From Asterias amurensis (lineage: Eukaryota > Echinodermata > Asteroidea > Forcipulatida > Asteriidae), in assembly GCF_032118995.1 (NCBI RefSeq), contig NC_092649.1, positions 19,653,832-19,717,831 on the forward strand: a DNA stretch of 64,000 nt, in the 5' to 3' direction. How positions within the stretch are numbered: position 1 is the stretch's first letter; each line of letters starts with the position of its first letter. A program made the position numbers and the translations under genes. The notes under the pieces were generated by a model, which saw only the letters and a program-made list of their open reading frames with translations, was not told the origin of the DNA and did not search any database. Of the stretch, positions 58,501 through 64,000 are shown piece by piece.

Positions 58501-61500
58501 ATTGTGACATAAACACGTAGACCTGAGGATGATAACAAAATGGTGTTTAAAGGCACTGGACACTATTGGTCATCACTCAAAATAAATGTTAGCATAAAAA
58601 ACTTACTCTGAAGTAATGTAGTTTTTGAGAGAGAGGTAGTTTCTCACAAGCATGAAGCCTTTTTTAAATATCTGAAAACACACAACTTTGTGCAACAAGG
58701 GTGTTTTTTCTTTCATTATTCCCTTTCAACTTTGACGATCAATTGAGTCAAAATTTTTACAGATTTTTGATTTTATACAGATTTTATACAAGCTATGGTG
58801 TTTCAAATCAGCAGAGTGTGGGTTTGAGTCCAAGTCGTGACACCTGTGTCTTTAAGCAAAAACTTAACCACGATACTTCGTCCTTCGGGTGGTACCTAAA
58901 GCCGTTGGTCCCTTGTTTTGTGTAACGCATATAAAAAGAACCCAGTGCACTTATCATAAAGACACAGGGTCAGCCCCGGTGTTCCTGGTTTGATTGGAAG
59001 CATATTGCGCCACAGCACCTTGTAAACCATTCCATGGTACTATGTAAAAGGAGTAGGTCTCATAATTCAAACGTAGTCCCACACACCTTTCAGGAAAAAA
59101 CTGAAAGTTGAAGCGCTTTGAGCATAACTGAGTGACGGATATGGGCAGTTTATACTAATACTATTATCATACCTATAACTTCCGCACCCCTTTCAACTGG
59201 TGCCTCCCATTTGAGCTGGACAGTAGTTGCTCCTACTGAGGTTACATCCAGATGACTTGGTGGCTGAGGTGGGCTGGCTGTAACGACCGTTGTTGACTCA
59301 GTTTGACTCCGTACTAGTACAATGTTGGACGGAGACACTTCACCTGTAATTTTTTTATCTAAAGAAATAAAAGTTTCATACACTTTTTATTACTTATTAT
59401 TAATAGTATATGTTAAGTCTTAGATAAGACAAAGAAGATGTATCATCTGAATGACAGATGATATAAGGGCAGCTTTGAAGGAGGTAGAAAAGATCCACAA
59501 GTACTTAGACCTGGCCAAGGAACTTCCTAAGATTTGGCAGGTGAAAGTGAAAGTAGTCCCTGTGGTGGTTGGAGCACTTGGCACCATTCCCAAAACAATG
59601 GGGAAAAATCTTGATGAAACTGAGAAATGAAGGGATGAAGCCCAACTCGAGGAGTTATTGGCACAAAGGAAAATGGTCTTTTTCTTTTGCATGCTGTGAT
59701 AAGATGAAATACAGTGAACAACATTATTATCACTGTTCATCAGGCATGCTTTAGAAATTTCCTCTAACTTTCTGAAACCTCTGCGGAGCACACAACCAAA
59801 AGCTGCTTAAATACACGCCAAGGGGTCAATCCAACAAATATGTCTTAGCCCTGTCAGGTTCCCATATATACACCTGGGTTAAGAGAAGCAAGTATGGTTA
59901 AGTGAATTGCTCAATTCAACAAGTGTCATGACCAGGAATCGAACCCACACTCTGAGGATTTAAAAGAAGGTAAAACATATTCCATTTCTGCAAAGCCCAA
60001 CTTCATACAGCTGCTTAGTAAGTAGACACATTGCTTACCATATTTTAGTTGTATCTGTGTAACTTTGTTAAGACTCACCTGCTGTGTGATGTTGCTTATG
60101 CTTTCCTTGAGCTTGAACCGTGATGCAATACTTGGTACCAAGATCCAATCCATCAATCAGCAAATGATCATCTGTGTGGAGTTATCATAAATACAGGGAA
60201 GAGATTTGCTATGCTTTGTTTCACCCATACAAAGAGGAAAGAAGGTACTGGAAATCATGCTCTTAACATCCCGTTTTCTAATCCCTAATTCAAGACCTTT
60301 GTCCTTTTGTTTGACAAATTTGACAAACAATGGACAGGCTGCCACCATTGTTTATCACTAATTTGGAGGCAAGTGCCTACTTCTTCCTATTTTTGATTGT
60401 CTTTTTTCTTACCTGATGTTAGTTTTCTCTGCGGTGGTTCTCCCGTTTTCTTTGAAAGCTCCCACCACGTTACAACGTACTCCTCAGCTGCTTTATAATG
60501 TTTACGAGGTTTCTTCCCTAGGTGTCAAGAACAAAGAACTATTAAAGGCACTGGACACCTTTTGTTATTGACAAAGACCAGTATTCTCACTTGCTGTATC
60601 CAAACATAACAAATCTGTGAAAATTTTGACTCAATTGGTCATCGAAGTTACAAGAAAATAATGAAAAAATAAAACACCCTTGTTACACAAACTTGTGTGC
60701 TTTCAGATGCCTGAAAAGGCTTCATGCTTGTGAGGACAGTATTTTAATATCTGGTTGAGAAACTACCTCTTTCTCAAAAACTATGTTACTTCAGAGGGAG
60801 TCGTTTCTCACAATGTTTTATACTATCAACAGCTCTCCGTTGATCATTACCATGTAATTTGTTAGTTAACAATTTTTTCGAGTAGTTACCAATAGTGTCC
60901 ATTCGATTGAACTCTTTCAGTTTCAAGGTCATACAAATACGATCTATTTTTTAAGTACTCCAAAAGTGTCATCAATCGCACACATAAGACCAATTACGAG
61001 AGGGCAACTTCACTAAAGAAATACTATTGACTTTGGGATGTACCAATGCAACACAAATCAGCAAGATACATTCTGAGAAGCGTTACACGGTAATGCAGTT
61101 TGAAATTTTGGGGCATAAAAACTGTTATATTTTTATATTACCTCCAAGTGAAAGGTTTCTCAAAATGCTTTATACTTCCAAAAGCTGCAGTAGGCTTCTA
61201 ACCAAAGGTCTTGATTGCCATCAATCTTAAGAGTGATTACCGAACGTATACTTTCACTTTAAAGGTAACGATAGCATCGAGGTCACCCCAACTCACCTTT
61301 ATCCCATACTACCATGACCGAATGACACCTCACTAACTCACACCAGATCCTAGAGGGCGCCTGTACGAGCTGGTCATATTTCACATTCAACGCTTCACTT
61401 TGGAAGATCAGATTGGGTGGATGAATCCTCAATACTTCAGATGCATCTGTCAAGATATGAAAGACAAACTTAACTGTTGTTCTTTAATTTTAAGAACAAT

Positions 61501-63413
61501 CTGCCTGAGACTGATCAGCAGAGTGTGGGTTTCGAGTCCCAGTTGTGACACCTGTGTCCTTATAAGCAAGACACTTAACCATGATGCTTCATCCTTCGGA
61601 TGGGACGTTAAACTGCTGTTCCTGTGTGTTGTGTAACGCACGTAAAATAACCCAGTGCACTTTACGAAAAGAAGAGAAGGGGTTCGCCCCGGTGTTCCTG
61701 GTTTGATTGGCAGCATATTGTGCCACAGCACCTTGTGCACCTTAACATGGTGCTATGTAAAATGAGAAGGTCTCATAATTCAAACATAGTCCCACATACC
61801 TTGCCGGAAAATACTGTATGTTAAAGCGCCTTGAGAGTCACTGAGTGACGGATATGCACGCTATATAAGCAGTCACTATATATATAGGAGATACTTTGAG
61901 CAGTATAAGAGTATATAACCACAGTACCTTGAGAGGATGGTCCATCATTGTCTTCGTCTGCAGAGTTCATCTCTGTTACTGCAAGTACTTGGACGGTTAC
62001 ACTGCTACCAGGCTTCAAGCCTGACAGGGTAGTACGAGTCGTAGTTGGAGGTAGAATGTTACTGAGGTGAGGTTGGCCATCCTTCAGGATGATGAATCCC
62101 TGTGGAGAAAAAAAAACACTGTCTTTGTCAATTTACAGCCGTTTTAGAGAGGTGCTCCAGAGTCGCACCAAACCAAATTCTGAATTAATTTCATGAAAAG
62201 TTTGATTTCTGAAACAGTTAGGAGCGACAGGACGCGCTAGAAATTGAAAGATCGACTATAAAAAACCTCAAAAACACACACAATAAAAATAAATTCTTAA
62301 ATTGCACACAAATCCTAGGCGCTCTAATCTTACCCTGATCAGTGAGGTTTGGTACTACTCAAGTCAAGTCAACACCCTCAGCATGAATACACACCAGGTT
62401 GAGGTTCAATGATGAGGGTACATGTATTATATAAAAACCTCACAGCTCACACACACATATATAATATTAATAGGTTCTTATATTATGCACAAATCCTAGG
62501 TGCTAGATCGAGGCGCTCTAATCTTTACTAATCTTGGCTTCATTGAGGTCTGGAACTATAACCTCAGCATGAATATACTCCAGGTTGAGGTTCATTGATG
62601 AGGGTACTATGTAAAAACCTTACACCTTCCACTCTAGTCTTACCCTGCTACCACTCTTCCCTTACCCTGATCATTGAAGCTTTATTGAGGTCTGGTACTA
62701 TCCAAGCAACATCAATACCCTCAGCATGAATACACTCCAGGTTGAGGCTCAGTGTTGAGGGTACTACATAAAAACCTCACACACATCACTCTAATCTTAC
62801 CCTTATCAGTGAGGCTTCATTGAGGTCTGGTACAACCCAAGCAACATCAGCACCCTCAGCATGAACACACTCAAGGTTGAGGTTCAGTGTTGAGGGTAGA
62901 GGAGCAGAGGAATATGTCACAGTGAGGAGGTTGGAGGCTTCACTCATCACACCACATGTCACCTCATTAGGATGATCTTTCTTGACTGCCATCCATCCAG
63001 CATAGGCCTGTGGAAAGAACAAAGTCCAATTATCATCTATTCATCTCTTGGTAATTTTAAGTGGTTAAGGGTGTGGGATCAGCTGTCAATTTCACCAAAC
63101 TCTTCCTTAGGACAGGTTTCTCGTTCTAACTCGAGTTAGGATTAATCCTTGCATTTTGTGAAATCGGCTGCAGGCTAAGGTTGGGTTTAGGGTCAGTGTC
63201 AGCAGGGTCAAAGAAGGGCCCAATTCCATAGCGCTGCTTAACGGTGAGCAGGTCTCAATCTTAAAGCAGGAAATCGAAGACAAACTTACTTTGACTGAGA
63301 CGTTGTATTGTCTTCCATTATCTCTCAGGTTATGCAGTATATATCTGTGATTGTGTTGCTTCTTGGAACTCTTGGCTTTTATTTCACCTTGGAGTTTGCC
63401 GTCAATGTAAACA
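37537..63413 (-). CDS. Large multi-fibronectin-III protein with C-terminal thioredoxin-like domain (3' part, 29 exons, 5' end off the window)
   Basis: The visible exons join in frame to 1,742 codons ending in TAG at 37537-37539. The 5' end lies beyond the window. Repeated FN3-like modules are recognisable by a strand-B/C pattern of LEW or LKW plus P, then G-Y-x-V/L-x-NG, then a Y-x-V-x-V/A ending. Examples are LKWEAPVERGAEVIG (59.2 kb), LLWRAP (58.2 kb), LEWGEPRLYGG (54.5 kb), LEWEKPMQFG (49.6 kb), VSWPEPKVTGGAKV (48.2 kb) and LEWDLIPDKKDVNLSG (43.9 kb). I count at least eleven plus a partial one at the window edge. Between modules are charged linkers, including KKRDKKRRHHSK in the 753 bp exon. 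A thioredoxin-like domain (exons 24-28) and a Ser/Arg/Lys-rich tail follow. No membrane segment was seen in the visible part, and the N-terminus is unknown. I do not recognise a named orthologue. Adhesion, scaffold or redox-linked roles are open. Confidence 0.85.
40190..40440. repeat. SINE body fragment plus GGTGCTACCGCAAACC repeat
   Basis: 40190-40320 matches the SINE body at 42.64-42.78 kb. 40320-40440 matches the foldback repeat carrying GTAGATACACACATGGTGC and CACCATGCAATGCATCAAA. Confidence 0.6.
40838..41127 (-). mobile_element. TTAA-family MITE with a second MITE in its terminal repeat
   Basis: TTAA at 40834-40837, AGGCACTGG, then the element at 40850-40995, then the resumed GGACATGTTTGGTAATTATC. 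The far end is lost about 12 bp from the FN3 exon at 41139. Confidence 0.78.
40850..40995. mobile_element. AGTTAGGACTAGTC palindromic MITE
   Basis: GTGGATTTCTCAAACAGTTA to GTGAAATCCACCCCTGG, a well-preserved palindrome. Confidence 0.85.
41923..42200 (+). mobile_element. tRNA-Leu-like SINE with complete tRNA head
   Basis: GTCGTGGCCGAGCGGTTAAG (box A), loop TTCAAAC with CAA in the anticodon position, a long variable arm and GTGTGGGTTCGAATCCC (box B) imitate a class II tRNA. The body is 3' deleted. Lacking a proper acceptor stem and continuing into the shared body, it is not a functional tRNA gene. Confidence 0.85.
42241..42623 (+). mobile_element. TTAA-family MITE, full length
   Basis: 383 bp between TTAA at 42237-42240 and 42624-42627; terminus AGGCAGTGGACACTATTGG. 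It directly follows the SINE at 41.9 kb. Confidence 0.88.
42640..42850 (+). mobile_element. SINE with Asn/Ile-like tRNA piece
   Basis: The body precedes GGCTAGGTACCTCAGTTGGT (box A), an AGTTAATC loop and CATTGGTTCCAATCCCGCTC (box B), so the tRNA part lies at the right end. Confidence 0.65.
44190..44430 (-). mobile_element. Partial copy of the long foldback element of 19.6-20.3 kb
   Basis: Shares CATGCGTCTTGCACACGAAT, ACAACACTGTGAGAACAC, TTAACGTTAGGAGCTGCAT and GACGTCACTGTAGTA. In the intron between the exons at 43.9 and 44.4 kb. Confidence 0.65.
44748..44985 (+). mobile_element. tRNA-Leu-like SINE, second subfamily
   Basis: GGGTGTGGGTTTGATTCCTA (box B), CCCAGGGAGCTGGGATGG and TATATAAGAAGCCACTAATA tail. 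Confidence 0.72.
45110..45500 (+). mobile_element. 3' end of a non-LTR retrotransposon (CR1/L2-like)
   Basis: 45154-45378 translates to FKALNRKAPTYILDMLN and NLRSGNKYLF followed by a decayed YGDRAF...W-LP-like motif, the typical C-terminal part of CR1/L2-type reverse transcriptase proteins. The 3' end TGTGCGCTTTATAAGACTTT plus ATT repeats resembles the SINE tails here, so this LINE type may mobilise the SINEs. Confidence 0.7.
45775..45929. mobile_element. AGTTAGGACTAGTC palindromic MITE, full length
   Basis: GGGTCGATTTCACAAAGAGT to TTGTGAAATCCGACCC with complementary interior. Confidence 0.88.
46290..46485. repeat. Foldback repeat with GGTAACACCATGTGT arms
   Basis: Left arm GCAGTAACACCATGTGTGTA and right arm ACACAAACGGTGTTACCGCA around the pair GTTTGTTCTTATAG / AAGAACAAACTCTACC. 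This is the most compact palindromic copy. Confidence 0.75.
47028..47110 (-). mobile_element. SINE tRNA head, antisense (Asn/Ile-like)
   Basis: GGCTAGATAGCTCAGTTGGT on the minus strand with TTAATCCGGAGGTCATTGG; box B reads GGTCACAGTCCCACT and is degraded. Confidence 0.6.
47239..48190 (+). repeat. PLE-like/foldback repeat copy interrupted by a 625 bp element
   Basis: Starts near CTGATGATGACTAGAGCAAG, runs through GGTTCTTTTCAGAACAGAG, GCGGTAGTAGAATATAAAGC and GTAGATACACACTTGG, is broken at 47541 and resumes at 48167 with TGACAACCAAATATATATT. Its resumed end directly forms the donor-side intron sequence of the FN3 exon at 48196. Confidence 0.7.
47542..48166. mobile_element. 625 bp element with >30 bp inverted termini and 7-8 bp target duplication
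   Basis: Left CATGGAGGAAGGAATAGAAG and the identical inverted right end continue in perfect pairing past GGAGCTCGAACGA. The flanks GTGTTAC (or GGTGTTAC) are duplicated at 47535-47541 and 48167-48173. No recognisable transposase; the interior is of unknown origin. Confidence 0.85.
48375..48790 (-). mobile_element. 3' end of a second non-LTR retrotransposon (CR1/L2-like)
   Basis: The minus strand encodes YGQRSFSYAAPFLWDSLPVQ and ARSLHCVKCLLLKTL, matching the conserved YGDRAFSVAAPxLWNxLP C-terminal signature of CR1/L2-type proteins. It ends in an ATT/AAT repeat tail at about 48380-48400. Confidence 0.85.
48890..49500 (-). mobile_element. tRNA-Leu-like SINE, antisense, split by a MITE
   Basis: 48890-49059 and 49429-49500 together read as the complement of a SINE: TCCATCCAAAGGACCAAGCAATAATGG-like block cut to GGTTAACTGTCTCGCTTAA, then AAGGACACAAGTGTCATGAC and TCGAACCCACACCC. 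The TTAA in the SINE sequence GTGTCCTTAAGCAAGACAC is the insertion point. Confidence 0.8.
49060..49428 (-). mobile_element. TTAA-family MITE, GGGAAGGTACAC subtype
   Basis: 369 bp with near-perfect ends AGGGAAGGTACACATTTGG and the inverse, between TTAA at 49056-49059 and 49429-49432. Confidence 0.9.
51936..52250 (-). repeat. PLE-like/foldback repeat copy
   Basis: Contains TTTGTGGTAACACCATGTGT, CTTCTCAGTTCTGAAAAGAA and, on the minus strand, CCTGACGATGACTTTGACTA, AACAAGCTAGTCGAAACG and TTGAGACC. Confidence 0.65.
53641..54342. mobile_element. AGTTAGGACTAGTC MITE split by another foldback element
   Basis: Outer parts 53641-53733 and about 54278-54342 are the two ends of the TAGGACTAGTC element. 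Between them is a foldback whose arms include TTTTCAACTATAGGTTTAAACC and CGAGGTAAATTATCAAG (about 53734-53910), followed by about 360 bp of unassigned sequence. Confidence 0.7.
54838..55180 (+). mobile_element. TTAA-family MITE, full length
   Basis: 343 bp between TTAA at 54834-54837 and 55181-55184; ends AGGCAGTGGACACTATTGG and AGACACTGGACACTATTGG. Confidence 0.88.
57561..57757. mobile_element. GGGCCCAATTTCATAAA MITE, full length
   Basis: Ends GGGCCCAATTTCATAAAACC and the inverse of CTTTATGAAACTGGGCCC with foldback interior, 13 bp from the FN3 exon at 57770. Confidence 0.82.
58551..58790 (+). mobile_element. TTAA-family MITE, left part
   Basis: TTAA at 58547-58550, AGGCACTGGACACTATTGG; truncated where the SINE at 58795 begins. 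Confidence 0.78.
58795..59165 (+). mobile_element. tRNA-Leu-like SINE
   Basis: GCAGAGTGTGGGTTTGAGTC, AACCCAGTGCACTTATC, GGTGTTCCTGGTTTGATTGG and a TACTAATACTATTAT tail directly abutting the FN3 exon border at 59173. Confidence 0.78.
59451..59630 (+). mobile_element. C-terminal fragment of a retrotransposon reverse transcriptase ORF
   Basis: A 59-codon frame reads EVEKIHKYLDLAKELPKIW and VKVVPVVVGALGTIPKTM, matching the E-K-x-x-K-Y-x-D-L...VVPVVVGALGTV signature at the end of many animal LINE RT proteins. It ends in TGA and is isolated from any RT core. Confidence 0.7.
60546..60905 (-). mobile_element. TTAA-family MITE, right end diverged
   Basis: TTAA at 60542-60545, AGGCACTGGACACCTTTTG, internal AACACCCTTGTTACACAAAC and GAGGGAGTCGTTTCTCACAA; ends ACCAATAGTGTCCATTCG without TTAA. 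Confidence 0.78.
61503..61890 (+). mobile_element. tRNA-Leu-like SINE, nearly full body
   Basis: CTGATCAGCAGAGTGTGGGT, GCAAGACACTTAACCATGAT, GGGGTTCGCCCCGGTGTTCC, GTCACTGAGTGACGGATATG, then TATATAAGCAGTCACTATA. Best-preserved body in the window. Confidence 0.85.
62331..62800 (-). pseudogene. Three extra, decayed copies of the 3' part of FN3 exon 2 with its donor
   Basis: The last ~90 nt of exon 62801-63007 plus its splice donor and flanking intron recur in tandem at about 62331-62430, 62500-62620 and 62640-62775. The copy nearest the real exon still reads LNLECIHAEGIDVAWIVPDL and keeps a donor. The one farthest downstream has a stop just after ECIHAEG-like sequence, and the middle one has a deletion. 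The copies lack the 5' half of the exon and an obvious acceptor, so they are probably not spliced in. Confidence 0.7.
63083..63172. mobile_element. AGTTAGGACTAGTC MITE, diverged
   Basis: CTGTCAATTTCACCAAACTC to TTTGTGAAATCGGCTGCAG with TCGAGTTAGGATTA inside. Confidence 0.6.
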
Positions 63414-63882
63414 CTGGATAGGGATATAACCAGAAAAACAGGGTAAAAATGTTACCACACAAAGGGAGGCTTTAAGGGATGCTACAATAACGGTCAAAAT
63501 ACTTGAGCTACCTGACCATGAATGTACCTTCACCGTTCCCCGCCCAATGTTCTCACCATTTGTGCAGGGTTCTTTCCCCATTTTAAGTAGGCTTTTAAGT
63601 CAACTAGTAAAAATTATTTTACAACGAATTTATGCAACTCTGCTGAAAACATTGCTCTGTGATTTTCACTTTTTTCTCTCAAAAACTTGACGACGAATGA
63701 AGCTGAAACTTCTACAGGTACATTATTTACATACATCTTCATTCACAGTGATAGTCAGGCAGCTTATGACCATATTTGAGATGGATGTGGACGTTCCGGA
63801 CAAAAGCACCAAATTTTGTCCACGTGTTCCTTAATACCTAAGCTTTGCATTTTTGATAGGAACCACCTCACCAAGACGTATT

Positions 63883-63918
63883 ATGGCGGCCATCTTGGAT
63901 TTCCAAGATGGCCGCCAT
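63883..63918. repeat. Perfect 17 bp inverted repeat with ATGGCGGCCATCTTGG arms
   Basis: Two 17 bp arms around TT. Both arms hold the CCATCTT core of the YY1 recognition pattern. In the first visible intron of the FN3 gene. Confidence 0.9.
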
Positions 63919-64000
63919 TTAAAAACCTGTTTTTGCCAGTATCTCACCTCCTGAGTCACCTAGGATCACAATTATGGTGTCTAGATATACATTTCCATGG

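Larger units (their letters stand above)
48196..63413 (-). other. Exon list, FN3 gene, exons 1-18 of the visible part
   Basis: Minus-strand exons from the 5' side: 63290-63413, 62801-63007, 61928-62099, 61297-61446, 60413-60517, 60079-60171, 59173-59343, 57770-58522, 57008-57301, 56292-56364, 55604-55777, 54474-54672, 53413-53492, 52281-52531, 50924-50985, 50187-50365, 49525-49705, 48196-48369. Every border has an AG acceptor and GT donor and each junction keeps frame. Many module-internal introns are phase 1 or 2. The 753 bp exon carries one whole module and parts of two others, unlike the one-or-two-exons-per-module pattern elsewhere. The least certain is 50924-50985 (62 nt), which codes for a module strand (RIKVLW). 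Confidence 0.8.

Noticed and set aside
58111..58512. 133-codon plus-strand open frame
   Set aside because: Antisense shadow of the 753 bp FN3 exon, which has module-level protein similarity on the minus strand.

Overview
The window is animal nuclear DNA: intron-rich genes, GT-AG splice sites, tRNA-derived SINEs, fragments of non-LTR retrotransposons and dense foldback DNA elements. I infer an echinoderm, most likely a sea star, because the TTAA-flanked element beginning AGGCAGTGGACACTATTGG resembles repeats I associate with asteroid and holothurian genomes. That is memory, not a search. There is nothing prokaryotic here: no operons, Shine-Dalgarno sites or CRISPR.

Layout. Positions 1-15.5 kb hold no supported gene: a (CATAA)n microsatellite, a roughly 230 bp diverged tandem repeat, a minisatellite of about 42 bp at 11.1-13.1 kb, SINE pieces and TTAA-flanked elements. 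At 15.5-22.0 kb on the minus strand is the PQBP1 orthologue, complete with seven coding exons plus a likely non-coding first exon at 22.74 kb. Its introns hold an 82 bp minisatellite with a MITE nested inside it and a 405 bp near-perfect foldback element. Head-to-head with it, at 23.2-31.1 kb on the plus strand, a twelve-exon gene encodes a 451-residue membrane-anchored alpha/beta-hydrolase-fold protein with a Glu where the nucleophile Ser should be. Both genes appear to use a GC-AG intron, decided by reading frame. Positions 31.1-37.5 kb are intergenic repeats. From 37.5 kb to beyond the right edge, on the minus strand, lies the 3' part (29 exons, about 1,742 codons) of a large protein with at least eleven fibronectin type III-like modules followed by a thioredoxin-like domain whose CxxC motif reads C-L-A-S, then a Ser-rich basic tail.

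The three genes are not an obvious pathway. PQBP1 is a nuclear splicing and transcription factor that binds the U5 snRNP protein TXNL4A. The hydrolase-like protein is probably membrane-anchored, and the FN3/thioredoxin-like protein has no function I can name. PQBP1 and the hydrolase gene probably share a divergent promoter of under 0.5 kb. The hydrolase and FN3 genes converge.

Exon borders were placed by hand from splice consensus, and every junction was checked for reading-frame continuity. Transcript data could still move a few of them.
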